Assembly: GCA_963422465.1 (NCBI GenBank)
Contig: OY730169.1
Location: forward strand, 1,674,001 to 1,738,000
Direction of reading: 5' to 3'
Origin: Lichina pygmaea
Lineage: Eukaryota; Ascomycota; Lichinomycetes; Lichinales; Lichinaceae
Length of the DNA: 64,000 nt
Of this stretch, positions 45,227-56,623 are shown piece by piece. The position numbers and the translations under genes were made by a program. The stretch's first letter is position 1. Every line of letters starts with the position of its first letter. The notes below the pieces were generated by a model, which was given only the letters and a program-made list of their open reading frames with translations, was not told where the DNA came from and did no database searches.

Positions 45227-46657
45227 ATGTCCACATCCCCACCAGCCGCGAAAGATGCGGACATCGAACCGGAAGCGCCGCCGTCGCATGACGACGAACC
45301 AGAACACCCCATGGACCCAAACCGCCCGGATGCTCACATGCCCTTCGAGTTTGAGGTCAAGGAGCAGGATCGATGGTTGCCGATAGCCAATGGTTGGTGC
45401 TTTCCTCTCCCCGCACGCTCCTTCTCCGGTCCTTTCTATTTGCGACCCTCTTTCGCGCCCCCCCCCCCCCCCCCCCCCCTGGTTCCGGCGTCGTCGGTCT
45501 TCGGTTCTGTCGTTCGGCCTGGATATTTGCGAGTTTGCGATGGCTCCCCTGTGGCCTGGTGCTCTTGCCGTCCGCCTTCTCGCTCCGCGCTTTGCTCGCC
45601 CACATGGCGCCCCTTGCCTCCTTTCTCTTTTATTATCTCTTGGCCTTTCGTCGCGCCCCATCCGAAGAAGGAGCGGCCGAGCGGCGTGGGTCATGACTGG
45701 TGCGCCTCTTCACGCATGTTCTCCGTGTGTGCGCGCGCGCGCGTCGTTTCCGATCTGTCGTCTGCCTCCCATTGGACCCTGCCCTTGCGGCCCTGACACC
45801 CGCGACGAATCCAACGGCGTCACTCCATGATCATGTCCCGTGCCCCAACGGCCCTGAGCCCCGTCGCGGCCGCGGCCGCGGCCGCAGCCTCGGCTTCGGC
45901 GCCGTCCGCACGCCGATGGCGCGGTCCTCCGCGGCATGATCAGGACCTGGATGCTAACATTCGAAACTTTGCGCCAGTGGCTCGGATCATGAAGCTGGCC
46001 CTGCCGGACAACGCCAAGATCGCCAAGGAGGCCAAGGAGTGCATGCAGGAGTGCGTCAGCGAGTTCATCTCGTTCATCACAAGCGAAGGTGAGCTCATCA
46101 TCACTTCCTGTCTTCTCCAAAGAGGACCGCTTTCGGAGGAGGGGGATTTACTGCCGTCTGACGTGCTCGGTCCGAGGCAGCGTCCGAGAAATGCCAGCAG
46201 GAGAAACGAAAGACGGTCAACGGCGAGGACATCCTCTTCGCCATGACCTCGCTCGGCTTCGAGAACTACGCCGAAGCGCTGAAGATCTATCTGACCAAAT
46301 ACCGGGAGGTACGTCGTCAGCGAGGGCGGTCCGCGAGGGCCCACGGCGGCCCGGCCGGCCCGCGAACACCTCTCCCCCCCCCCGGGCCTGTCCAACTGAC
46401 CCGCAGCGCAGAGTCAGACGGCGAGAGGCGAGAACCAGAACCGCTCCGGTAGCGCCTTTACGGGGGCCGAGTCGGCCGGCGGAAGCGGTGCGCCGACGAA
46501 CGCGAACGCCTCGTCGGCGACGCATTACCGGGAACGGTCCGACAGCGCAGACGACCTGCTCAGCCCCGGCGCTGCCGACGCGGAGAACGAGCCCGGTGGC
46601 TACGGCTACTCCGCCGCCGTGGGTTCTGCCCACAACGGCGCCGGGGCGCTGTACTAG
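45227..46657 (+). CDS. hapC: CCAAT-binding complex subunit HapC (NF-YB / Hap3)
   Basis: There are four exons, 45227-45392, 45978-46088, 46181-46308 and 46412-46657, giving 216 residues. Residues about 46-135 are the histone-fold domain: [10 protein letters not shown] at the exon 1 end, [20 protein letters not shown] in exon 2, then [14 protein letters not shown] and [13 protein letters not shown] in exon 3. The cysteines in ECMQEC and SEKC match those implicated in redox control of Aspergillus HapC. The C-terminal part is Gly/Ser/Ala-rich and variable. With HapB and HapE it forms the nuclear CCAAT-binding complex. Intron 1 is unusually long (585 bp, donor GTTGGT). It contains a 22-C run and an ATG frame (45827) that stays open into exon 2. 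Confidence 0.93.
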
Positions 46658-48810
46658 CCATCGACGGACCGGCACCGTCGTGCTTTCCATCGAACCGCCC
46701 TGGACCTGGCCGGAGACCGAGGGTCTCGTCACGACCGTGCCACCTGCCGCCCCTCTTCTCCCGCAGCTGTAATGTCTTGAACGGCCATCCGGCCCGTTCT
46801 GACATGACATGTCGTATCTCCATCTCCTGGGTCGTTGGATCGCATTGCCGGAGCTCTGTCCCCGAGCAAAGCAGTCGACCGCAAGCAGGCTTATCAGCAA
46901 TCTCCGACTCTGAGGCAGGTCTACGAAGCAGCACGGCCACCCGGTCCCGAAGCTGCTTGCACTCTGGATCTATTCCGGCCGACGAAGCAGATATCCGACA
47001 ATCTCGATCAGCCGTCTCATCCTCCCCCGTCGTCTTTCTGCCAATGCTGTTCTCAACACCCGACCCTTTTTTTTCCTTGCTCCCCTGAATTTTCCTACGT
47101 CTTTCATCAACCTCGCCTACCACCTCTTTACGAGAGGTTTTCTCTTCATTTTCGATTTTAGATGGTTAGCTCGCGCAAGCGACAAGAAAAGGGAAAAAAA
47201 AAGAATCTCTCTGAATACCACACAAGCTCTGTTTACAAAGACTTTCCCTACTCTTTCTCCTTCTTCTCTTGTCTTAACTCCGTCCGAAACCACTTCTTCT
47301 TTTTCAAAACAGTCAAGTCCTGTCAAAGCGGGTGACACTGAATTTTCTGCTTCTTGGTCTACTGCTACCTCGCTCGTTGTTCGCCTGCTCTCTCAATCTA
47401 TCTTCTTGTCTGTCTTCTGGCATCAAGGGGTTTATCGTAGTGGAATGGGAGGAGAAAGGTGAATCACCACTGCAATCGTGCTTGAGACTGTGGCACTGTT
47501 CTCTAGAGTGCGGTACCTGAGTGGAGTTACCTTTGAGCTCTTGACCTTCACTGGTGGGTGCCGACTCGGCCGGTCCCCGGTCCGCAATCCCCATCAGCTT
47601 CTTCTTCTTCTTCTTCAAGTGGGAAGAGAGATGCGAGAGGAAAGTACAGCACAAGTACATACTGTCGGTGCGATCGCTTCCTACTGTGGTTCTCTCCGCC
47701 GGCTCTCCAAGCTCCTCCTCCTCTGTAGTGAACTGCCGTTCCATCCCCAGACTCTACACTACCATAAAGCAGTCTTGAGAGTACAAGAAAGAGGCATCTT
47801 CCACTACCGACCACAACGTACTCATCTGTCAACTTGACTTACAGCTTGCCACCACTCTGAGATTCTGTGGATCCATTCACTTATCATCATCATCATTGTT
47901 GGAGCTGGGAGGCAGGGAAGAGCCGTTATCGATTTCTTTAGGGAAAAAGCACTCGCTATATACACGAATTCAACCCCTGCTCAGTTCCCTATTCAGCCTC
48001 TATTCTGCAGCCCGCCGTGTCCTTCCCGAGATTGGACCTTGGCAGTGTTGCAATCCTAACAATCATCATCATCATCATCATCTTCACTACGTAACATCAC
48101 ATCCTTCACTTCCGCAGTTCTCCTGGGTTCAGAAGTCAGGTAGAGTAATCACAGTAGCTTGGATCTAGACTGGCTCGCTGCCCGAGTGAGTGGCCAGTCA
48201 CCGACAGACAGACGGGCATCTTTTCTCTTCTTGTTCCACCGAGTGGCTTGCCATCGACTTGTTTTCTCGACTCCCACGAGAGTAGTTGCAACAAAAGTAC
48301 GGAACTACGTAAGTAGAGAAAGTTGGCTGTCGGAAGTTGTTGCGACTTGTGTAGAGAGTCGGCGGCTTGCTTACGTGATGCCGCGCTTTGTACGGAGTAC
48401 TTGCTTGTCGAGTGGGAGTACTGACGATACTCGATGCTGTACCCCATACGTACCCATACGTACGTATGTACTACGTAGAGCTGCGACGTGTCCGCGCATC
48501 CCCGCATCCCCACATCCCCACATCCCCAGCACCCCCGGCACCCTAACATGCCCACCCATGCCCACCATGTCCACGACACCCTCTCTTCTCTCCTTTCCCT
48601 CTCTCCATCTATCAGTACAAGTACAAGATTCGTCCTCGCCCACGTTCCATTTCCCGTCCGACAGTACTACGTACTTACATGCTGTTACTTGCTGCTGCTG
48701 CCGCCGCAGATCAATCGGGCAGCTTTCGGCTAAAATGAGATGGCTTACCACTCACTCAAGCAGCAGGCCTTAGGGGTTGCACAAAACTCTCTTGACTAAC
48801 GTACGTAACG
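46658..48810. other. Intergenic region downstream of HapC
   Basis: No gene was recognised. A long pyrimidine-rich stretch (about 47040-47400), CTT and CAT microsatellites (about 47600-47615, 48060-48085), and a CCCCACAT-type tandem (about 48497-48535) are present. GTAC-rich DNA appears at about 48390-48480. Confidence 0.45.
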
Positions 48811-48812
48811 TA

Positions 48813-49024
48813 CTCGTAGCCGACTTCTTATAACGTTAGTGTGGGACTTTGGTTGAGCTGTATAATTTAGCTAGATTGAGCAAAAGTCTTGGGACCATCC
48901 AAACATCTGGTGAAGAGGCTACTGTATTGCACACATGTGCTGAAAGACTTTTTGCTTACTGCAGCTTAAAGTGCGGCTTAAAAAGAGTCACGCGCTACCT
49001 AACGTTATAAGAGTCGCCTACGAG
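48813..49024. mobile_element. MITE with TA target duplication (Tc1/mariner type)
   Basis: The element is 212 bp. The terminal inverted repeat of about 26 bp begins CTCGTAG(C/G)CGACT and ends in CTTATAACGTTAG, present at the left (48813-48839) and inverted at the right (48999-49024). It is flanked by TA on both sides (48811-48812 and 49025-49026). No coding capacity. TIR length and TA duplication point to mobilisation by a Tc1/mariner transposase. The TIR is unlike that of the 61-kb element. Confidence 0.8.
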
Positions 49025-49026
49025 TA

Positions 49027-49915
49027 GGTAACGGAGTACGTTCGGTACTTCCGTACGTACTGTACGTAGTACTCCTGCGCAGATCAGAACATATTACTCA
49101 TCTGCAACAAACACTGCTGCTACTGCCAGCACTTTGTACAGCCGCCACATCCAACACACAATGACACAAGATGACAAGCAATTGTCGAGCACAGTGCTCC
49201 CGTACATTACGTTAATTTGCGTTAATGTACTTCCGTACGGTACCTTGTACGTACAGACGTATACTGTAGTACCGTATATACGACTTTCCCTGCTCTTGGA
49301 TGGTACCCACACGTGGTGCCACTCCATGCCCCACGCAGTGGCACGCAGCGCCATGGCACGTCACGGGAATCGACCCATTCTTTACGTACATACATACATA
49401 ATCCATACGTACCTTGAAGAAGAAGTACGGGCCCTCACGGATCGAACATTTTTTTTACGTACAGACCTCACGAACCGTACAGGATCGGGGCTGAGACAAG
49501 ATCACGAAAAAAAGAGAGACGAGAGAGGGTCTGACGAATATGCACGAAGACTCGGATATGGCCTCTTTGACGACGTCCCGCTTCAGGTCGTCTGTTCTCT
49601 ACTTACGTACGTCGTCTTCTTAAAGGAAATAGGGGGGGGGGGGGGGGACAGGGAGGGGGCGGAGAAGCGCGCACGGCGGAGAAGGGGGGGGGGGGGGGGG
49701 GGGGGGAAAGCCTTAAAGGTATCCACGGGAGGCATTGCTTGTTTCTAGAACCCCCCTCACATAAAACGTTGAGCGCGGGGAGGGAACATCTTCTAGTCCC
49801 GTTGATCTCTTTCGTTTTCTGGATTCTGCTCCTGGATTTCGTTCCTAACTTTCGGTCCTGGATCTGTCTGTCCCCCGGCCATTACGTTCCCACTTACCAC
49901 TTGTCCAGTGTCAAG
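49027..49915. other. GTAC-rich intergenic DNA with two long G-runs
   Basis: There are dense GTAC/CGTACG words at 49027-49280 and 49380-49470, and G-runs at 49632-49647 and 49684-49706. No gene was recognised. The 3' end would include the promoter of the secreted-protein candidate. Confidence 0.5.
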
Positions 49916-50449
49916 ATGCATCGCTTCTTGTCCTCGATGGCCCTGTTGCTTCTGCTGCTGGTGGCCTGCATCGCTTGCGTTCAAGCAATGCCGTCGTCGT
50001 CGTCGTCGTTGTGGCAGCGAAAGCCACCTCGAACCAAGCCCCTGGGTAAAGCCCGGCAAGGAACTCGGTGGCAAGGAGACCAGTGGCAAAAAAACCACTG
50101 GCAAGGCCCAATTCTCGATGGAGTGTCTTCTCGCCGATTTAGTCAACCTGCTGCAACAGACGTCAACCCAACACTCGACGTCGACGGATGCATACCCACA
50201 CGGTGTAGTATGTTGCTGTTGGCCTTTCCGTTCATGCAAGGGGCTGTGAGTTGCTGCCAGTCTCCGCTCCTCTCTGCTCTCTCCTCTCCGCCCTTCCCCT
50301 CTCCAGTCCTCTCCTCTCCTCTCGAGTGCACGACTTGTGGGTCAGACGTACACGACCACGTCCGGCGTAGCTCACAAGAGTCCAATCAATCATGTCTGCG
50401 CATACTCGTACGTATAGTGGTACGGTACGCTCTGGGTCAAGATGGCTGA
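49916..50449 (+). CDS. Putative small secreted protein (exon structure uncertain)
   Basis: The ATG at 49916 opens a clear signal-peptide-like segment: MHRF, then a run of nine or so Leu/Ala residues, and a V-A-C-I-A-C-V-Q-A cleavage-type region around residue 24. A Ser run and a Trp/Gln/Gly/Lys-rich stretch follow. The single frame continues for 178 codons, but the later part reads like non-coding DNA, so an intron or an earlier end is likely. Downstream, 50483-50661 has a frame with four cysteines (NC, LC, RC, TC spacing) after a good 3' splice site (TCTTCAG at 50483), which could be another exon. I recognise no family. An apoplastic or effector role would be speculation. Confidence 0.3.
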   Translation: MHRFLSSMALLLLLLVACIACVQAMPSSSSSLWQRKPPRTKPLGKARQGTRWQGDQWQKNHWQGPILDGVSSRRFSQPAATDVNPTLDVDGCIPTRCSMLLLAFPFMQGAVSCCQSPLLSALSSPPFPSPVLSSPLECTTCGSDVHDHVRRSSQESNQSCLRILVRIVVRYALGQDG

Positions 50450-50661
50450 CAAGTGTCGAATCTTGCTTGTGCTCTCTTCAGACCGTGAAGGAAGGAGCAT
50501 CCAACTGCGCTCTTCCTGGACTGATCCGCTCCCCCGAAGGCCTTTGCTCCGTCGACGCCGACAGTCGACTGGCCAAGCGCTGTTACGACGAAACATGCGT
50601 CGCCGGGCACGAGGCGAAATCTGATCCTCGAAAGGTCAGCCACGGCCGCCTCTTTCCTACT

Positions 50662-51221
50662 TAGTACTCCACTCCCACAACAACCCTCCAGAAGCCAGTC
50701 CGACTCCCCAGAAGGGAAACGAAAGACCAGTGCCCCCTCACGGCACTGGCACCAGCAGCAGAAGACATACCAGCAAGAAACTCGAATCAATCATGTACAT
50801 GGATGCACTGACCGTGACGTACCGGGTCGCAGGGGAGCGGCAAAGACATAGCAAAAGCAATCAAGACCTGTCCCCTGGCTGTCTGCAAATGTGAGGATCG
50901 ACGCCGCTTTTCTCCAGCGCAGGGCAGAACGTGGGTTCCGTGCTGAGCCTGAGAGGGGAGGGGGGTCCCAGAGAGGCCAAGGTTAGATGATAGATGGGAC
51001 ACCGTGGAGCAATGCATGTGTGCGATTTGCTGTATGTTTTCTCAAGGTTGACAAAGGCTGTATCCCCCGGTGTTTGGTATAGTCACCATTCGGCTGGTCA
51101 CGCAGAGGAACATATATACCGTGCAATGGATCTTCGGTGCTTGGATGAACGAAAGAAATAATCCTCCAAAAGAAGAGAGCGGACCCAGGGCGAGTGATGG
51201 GACGACCGACATGGGGTGATA
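50662..51221. other. Gene-free stretch before OST2
   Basis: No recognisable gene; it contains the probable 3' UTR of OST2 on the right side. Confidence 0.35.
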
Positions 51222-52142
51222 TCAGTTGATAAAGTTGACGCAGAAAAAATGTAACAGAAGACTGGAGAGCACGTAATCTGCGAATGCCCTGTATTTTAAT
51301 AGAACGCTCGCACGATCAGCTCCGGCGCAGTTGCACGGGGGTAGAGAAACCATCGGCAAGAAGGGTGGACTATGCCGGCCTGGGTTCTTGGGGGCGGGCA
51401 GGAGCGCATACCGTTCATCTGACATCTTTGCAAAGTCTTTTCGGTTCTCGGGGTTGGTCTGTATGCGGAGGGATGCTATTGCGTGTGAGAGGAGAGTCGT
51501 CAGCCGGGCCTGGTGTCGTGACATCTCGTGGAAGATTGGTTACACGATGAGAACAGTTGGAGAAGGATGAAGCTCGCCCGACTCGCCCGCGCCTGGAACG
51601 ACGGCATGCGAGCGAGCAATGAGGTCGCGAACGGTATAGATGCAAGGGCAGTACCTGTCAGGACAAACTGTCCCACCGTAGCGGCGAAGCCCGAGAGAAA
51701 GGCGTTGAACGGCTGGAGCAGATCCGAATCAGCAAGTCTCCTCTCTCCCCGTCGGATCCTTCCTGCGTGTGTGACGACTGAACAGGAGGCAGCAAGCCCC
51801 GGCACAGAGCAAGGCAGAAACGTGGGACTTGAAACGTACGTAGCCACCCCCAACGACACAGTACGTGAACTGCAACAGCCCCTGCACCATGAGATACGCC
51901 ATGAAGGCATCGACCATCTTGACGCGTCCGGGCGTGCGTTTGTCGTACGTGCGCAGCAGGTCCTGCACCGTTGTCTGGATGTTCGCGAGCGGTGTCGACG
52001 AGGACGAGGGTGGGTGTGTCCTGGACGACGACGACGACGACGACGGCGACGGACGGGCCGCCAAAGATGCGGACGAAGGTGCCGGCGAGGATGCTGGTCC
52101 CCCTTGCGCCGCGCTCGACGCAGTGTTCCGTTTCGGACCCAT
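51222..52142 (-). CDS. OST2: Oligosaccharyltransferase subunit Ost2 (DAD1)
   Basis: There are four exons on minus, 52142-51840, 51712-51655, 51475-51412 and 51288-51222, encoding 163 residues. All introns are GT..AG and the first donor is GTACGT. A Ser/Pro-rich N-terminal extension (about residues 1-55) precedes the family core: T-P-x-R-x-K-M-V-D-A-F-M-A-Y-L, Y-C-V-V-G-G-G-Y|P-F-N-A-F-L-S-G-F, V-G-Q-F-V-L-T|A-S-L-R-I-Q, and the invariant C-terminus L-H-F-F-C-V-N-F-I-N. Two or three membrane helices are visible. Ost2 is an essential ER-membrane subunit of the complex that N-glycosylates nascent proteins. The N-terminus is longer than in animal DAD1 (about 113). The first ATG in the frame was chosen; the upstream codon in frame is GTG. 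Divergent from the TMEM14 gene. Confidence 0.93.
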
Positions 52143-52655
52143 TCTTGACACCGTGAGACGTGCGGCTGGGTTGACGGAGGAGGAAGGCGACGGTTGGATG
52201 GAGCGTTGCTCTTCAGGAAGCGGAGCAGAAGCTGCCGATTGAAGGTGACGCCAGCGTGCCCCGGCGCTCCAGGTATGTCCCTTTAAGCTCTTTCAGCCTT
52301 ACTAACCGGTACTCCCGTACGTACTACATACGTACCGTACGAGGACTCTTGCCAGGGATGTTCTAGGCTATTGTTTCCCGTTGTTAGTACCCTTGTCATC
52401 GCCGACTTTCGCACCGCCACTACAAGCACCCTCGTACGTACGTAGTACAGTACAAGACGTACTCGTAATCCTACGACCGCCTGTCGTCACCTCACATCTC
52501 AATCAGATCGAACGAGTTTTCAAGCCAGGACGTTAGAGTAACAAAATGGCATGTCTCCTGACCCGATCTAGCGTAGATGCGACGCAGGAATCACGTACGG
52601 CACGGTACGGTATCTCTCTGAGCTGCTACTGACGCGGTAGTGCGCGACGGTGTAG
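52143..52655. other. Divergent promoter region OST2 / TMEM14
   Basis: About 0.5 kb between the two starts, with GTAC-dense DNA at 52312-52340 and 52434-52462. It should also contain the unresolved first exon of the TMEM14 gene; an ATG at 52545 is a candidate but does not splice in phase with any obvious site. Confidence 0.4.
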
Positions 52656-53194
52656 TCGACGTTGGCGACGGCATATGTCCTTGCCGCATTGACCTCGGCC
52701 GGAGGAATCGCCGGATATGCGCGCACGGGGTCGTTGCCGTCCATCGCGGCGGGTCTCATGGTCGGGGGACTTGTACGTCTTCGGTCGTTGCGGCCAGCTT
52801 CCCCTCGGCGCAGCGTGCTGCCCATGTCGATATCCACGCGGATATCCACTCCAGACACCAAGCCCCGAATCGACCGTTTCCTCCGTCTCCACCGTCACCA
52901 CTGCTTCCTCTACAACAGACCCCGCTGACCCTCGTTCGATCGATGAAACAGTACGGCATGAGCGGCTACCGCATCCAGAACCGACAGCTGTACGGCACCG
53001 AGCTGGCGCTCCTGGCCTCGCTCGTGCTCGCCGGCAGCTCCCTGCCTCGCGCCATCAAGTCCGGCGGCACCAAGCCTGTGCCCGTGGCCCTCAGCGTGCT
53101 GGCCCTGGTCGGGCTCGCGAGGTTCGGGTTCGAGTACGCGTCCGGTGGCTCCTCTGTTGCGGGGAGTCGTAGCGGGACTCTGAGGAGTGATTGA
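52656..53194 (+). CDS. TMEM14 / UPF0136 family membrane protein (first exon unresolved)
   Basis: Two exons are clear: 52656-52772 and 52952-53194, joined in phase (GTACGT donor, CAG acceptor) to give about 119 residues. The sequence has four hydrophobic segments: A-Y-V-L-A-A-L-T-S-A-G-G-I-A-G-Y, S-L-P-S-I-A-A-G-L-M-V-G-G-L, then after the join Y-G-M-S-G-Y-R-I-Q-N-R-Q-L-Y-G, L-A-L-L-A-S-L-V-L-A-G-S-S-L-P-R-A, and P-V-P-V-A-L-S-V-L-A-L-V-G. This is the fungal TMEM14 layout; yeast and animal relatives are small mitochondrial or ER membrane proteins, some linked to haem metabolism. No in-frame ATG starts the first segment, and a stop lies just upstream of the CAG/TAG acceptor at 52655, so a short 5' exon must exist. 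Confidence 0.82.
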
Positions 53195-53738
53195 GAGAAG
53201 GCTGGTTTGTACGGTGCTTGTACGGTGCGTTTTTTGGGGGATGGGGGGGGGGCTGAGACGCAAACCGAGATCCGTATCCGCCGTTTCTGGTGTATCCAAT
53301 TCAAAATCAAATTCTAAACTGGGCGCAGTGATGTCCTCCATCGTCGACACCGTCCATTCTTCTCCAGTACACGTGAACTATACGCAGCACGCCCATGTCC
53401 CCTCCCATGCCTCCGTCCTTACCAAGTACCAAATAATAACCCAAGACATCAAAGCCCCAGATGCCACCACCAAGTCCTTACATCTGTGGATTCTTCTTCT
53501 TCTAGAGTTTTCACATGCTCTGATCACTGCTGGTCAATCCTCGCTCTCTGTCCAGAGCTTCCCTTTCATCCTCATCCTCATCTTCTTCTTCTTCTTCTTC
53601 TTCTTCTTCTTCTTCTTCTTCTTCATCTCTTCTTCATTTTGTCGGCTCTGCTTTGATAGCTCTTCTTCCCTTTTGAGCTTTTGAACTAGACTGTGCTTGT
53701 ACGGAAAAAGGGCAGTCTGATCGGATAGTGATGCTGTA
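53195..53738. other. Convergent intergenic region with (CTT)n microsatellite
   Basis: No gene was recognised. A CTT/TTC repeat of about 17 units lies at about 53577-53630. The first part is the likely 3' UTR of the TMEM14 gene. Confidence 0.5.
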
Positions 53739-53750
53739 TGTTGAAGCTCG

Positions 53751-53994
53751 TCTTCTCTGGTTTATGTCTTTGAAAAGACTAGACCAGTTCAACTTAGCAC
53801 GCCAACTCTTGTCAGCAACCACAACATCTCTCTGATTCCTATTTTCTCTAGACACTACATATTCCTTATGATATTTCCCTAGTCTTACCCAAGTCTCAGT
53901 TTTTATTCCTTCAAAGGTTTTCTGAGAAAACAAGCATGTATCTAGAAGTTCTGCATGGCTCACCAGCCAAATCAGAGTAAGAATAAAAAAAATT
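53751..53994 (+). mobile_element. SINE-like or LINE-tail retroposon, copy 2
   Basis: The element is 244 bp, matching 2368-2622, and ends in an A-rich tail (about 53981-53994). It is flanked by a perfect 12-bp duplication TGTTGAAGCTCG (53739-53750 and 53995-54006). It is shorter at the 5' end than copy 1, as expected for target-primed reverse transcription. It sits between the convergent TMEM14 and RTC4 genes. Confidence 0.8.
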
Positions 53995-54006
53995 TGTTGA
54001 AGCTCG

Positions 54007-54598
54007 GAAGCTGAAGATGGCTGTCTCTCCCTTCTCTTTCCCTCCCCCCTCCCCTTCTTTTTTCTTCTCTTTTCTTTTTAATCTCCCCGACATCATCCAT
54101 CTGACACTCACATCAGGACCAGCCATTCAACTTCAGAGTGAGGATCATGGTCCTCTATATCTGAATGTAATCTGTCAGAACAGCTCTTTTGGTTTCCGAG
54201 CAGCTTGTTCACTTTAGCCCTCATTCCAAGAGCTTGCCGAACAAGTCCCTGATCCATACTTATCATCTTTCCCATGAGAATCCTTGTTCCTGACATCTCT
54301 GTGGCATACGTTCTACATGTGTCTGTCCCTCCAGTATCCACATGCGTCCATTACCCCTAGAGATCACTGCGTCTCCATATCTCTTTCTCTCCAGACAGAT
54401 CCAGACAGGCGTCGAAGAGCTTCCCCCCCCCCCCCCCCCCCCCCCCCAAAGCCAAATTTTTCGAAAGAAGTCTGCTGGGAAGAAGTCCAAGCTCAAGCTC
54501 AATCAACAGCTCAGTAGTCAAAGCCAATCCTCAAAGACAGACAGATACAAAAACATAGTAAACATGGAGAGAACACCCCCCCCCGGCTCTTCCAAATA
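54007..54598. other. 3' flank of RTC4 with long C-run
   Basis: No gene was recognised. A pyrimidine-rich stretch (54030-54085) and a run of 25 C (54423-54447) are present. The right side is probably the RTC4 3' UTR. Confidence 0.45.
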
Positions 54599-56623
54599 TC
54601 AAGGGTCTTCGCAGAGCAGCTCGCCAATCTCGGCGCTCTCGTTCAGGATCGTCCGGGCCTCGGCGTCGCTGACCTGCATGTCGTCCTTGATCAGGACGAC
54701 GGCGAGTTCGGGCACGAGCACGGTCTGGACGTAACTCGACACGCCGCGCGAGGCCATGACCCGGTCCGTCGCGGCGCGTTGACGGATGGCGGAACTGTAT
54801 GCCGACAGGATACTTTCCTCGCTGCGGACACATTGATATGTTAGACGGTTGGGGCTAGGAAGGTGAGGAAAGGGACTGTTGCCCGCTTCATAGGGCTAGT
54901 CCAGGATAGAAGGAGTCTTAAAAGAAGCAGGAAGGAAGAAAGAAAGAAACGAAGATAGACTTGGGAAGGAAAGTTGAGAAAACAGACAGAACGGTTGCTG
55001 CGGGAGCAGAAGGTATAACCAGACGATGAGATACCCACAATATCTGAGCACCCCGCGGACCGTAATACCCAGGCGACAGACCCTCGTCCAGCTCCCCGAC
55101 CATGAACGCCTGCACGGCGGACTGGTTCCGACGTCCACCGGCCATGACGGCATCCTCGAGCAGCTGCCTGTAGTACGAGTGCTTGCGACCGCTGACGATA
55201 TCACCGAGCTGTGGCACGAGTCTGTCGACGCGGCCGGACAGGTCGGACCATTGGATGTCCGGGTAGCCGCAACGACGCCACTGCTGCCAGGCCGAGTGGG
55301 TCTTGTGCATGCGACAGAAGCGTTTCTGCTCGCGCAGCGGCAGTCGACCGAGGTCCAGGCGCGGCAGGGACTCGATCTCGTGCGCGTCCGGCACCGGGTC
55401 GGAACACATCGGACACACGACGGCGTTGCCCTTGCTCTTCTTCCTGCCGTTGCCGCCGACAAAGGCCGAGAAGGACGACGACGACGCAGGCATGTCGTCG
55501 AGGAAGTCCTCGTCGTCGCCTTCGAGAATGGCAGATTCCGCGAGGCTGCTGAGAGATGAGGAGTCGGACGACAGGTCCAGATCGACCAAGATCGATGCCG
55601 TCGAGAGGTCGGTCGTGCCCGAAGACGCGGGCGCGTTGAAGCCATCGACGGCACCGCTCGACCCGTCTCCCGTCAGGTCCACCTGGTCGCGCGCTCGGGC
55701 CGTGGCGCCTCCAGACCTGGCCGATCTCCGCGGCCGCCCCTTGCCTCTCCTCGCCGGCGTTCCATCTACGTCGGGAGTCAGCAACGCGACGAGACATGCA
55801 CTCTGTAGCCGCACACCGACCCGTGTCCAGGTCCACCACCGTCACCGGCCTCTTGAAAGCCGGGCCCTTGCCGATTGTGGGCCGTTCGTCGGCCTCGTCC
55901 ATGTTCGACGGAACCCGGAATGTTCTTGACGAGGAACGCTTCTCGATCCTGCTCACTGAGGGTGGGGATGGATCAGCCCCAGAGAAGCGCTGCGGGGCAA
56001 ACGTGTGGTGACTTCCGCCATCCCAACTCACGCTGATCCTCGACGTCGCGTTCCAGCAAGGGCGCCTTGAAACCGTTGGTGCCGGATGATTCCTTCGAGC
56101 GCACCTTGGCTGGAGCATCGTCCGTTCTCGAGTCCACGGCGGCTCGCGCGGCTCGGATGTTCCTGCCCCCGTAGCTCTTGATCTTCTTGGCTCGCCTCTG
56201 GCTCTGCGACGACGAGAACATGTCAAAGTCATCGTCGGGCAGCGGTGACCCTTGTAGAGCATCCGCCCTCCGTTTGGGACTGCTGGAGGTGGTCGACGCT
56301 GTCCGCCGCGCGACTCGAGGGCGTCGTGCCGATGGCGACGGGTTCGACGGCGAGGATGCCGGTCCATTCCCTTGCGATGGAGCCAATGGGCTCAATCCGT
56401 TCGAGCCCTCATCTAGAGGAAGCTCGTGCTCCACGGCGTTGCTGGCGACGTCCTCCTCGTCCGTGGAGCTCAGCGGGTCTGCGTACGTGTCTGGAGAGGC
56501 GCGTTGCGCGCCGACCTTGGTCTTGGGCTGCCTGACGCCGCCGTCTTGGCGCTTCTGCCCCCCGATGGTACCAAGCAAACTCTTCCTTGGGCCATTGGCC
56601 CGGGTCAATAAGACGTGGCTCAT
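54599..56623 (-). CDS. RTC4-domain protein
   Basis: There are four exons on minus, 56623-56032, 55955-55821, 55765-55039 and 54821-54599, giving 558 residues. The first 350 residues are disordered and basic/acidic. A C-P-M-C zinc-like motif (about residue 360) is followed by L-P-L-R-E-Q-x-R-F-C-R-M-H-K and W-S-D-L-S-G-R-V-D-R-L, then S-Y-Y-R-Q-L-L-E-D-A and G-Y-Y-G-P-R-G, all typical of the RTC4 domain. The last exon adds A-T-D-R-V..R-G-V-S-S-Y-V-Q-T-V-L-V-P-E-L and I-L-x-E-S-A-E-I-G. Yeast Rtc4 was named for an effect on telomere capping; its molecular function is not established. The donor of intron 3 (GTGGGT) is the only phase-compatible choice I found. Confidence 0.87.

Noticed and set aside
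53634-53963. Minus-strand ORF over the SINE-like copy
   Set aside because: It runs opposite to the A-tail direction and is not maintained in the other copy, so it is probably chance.
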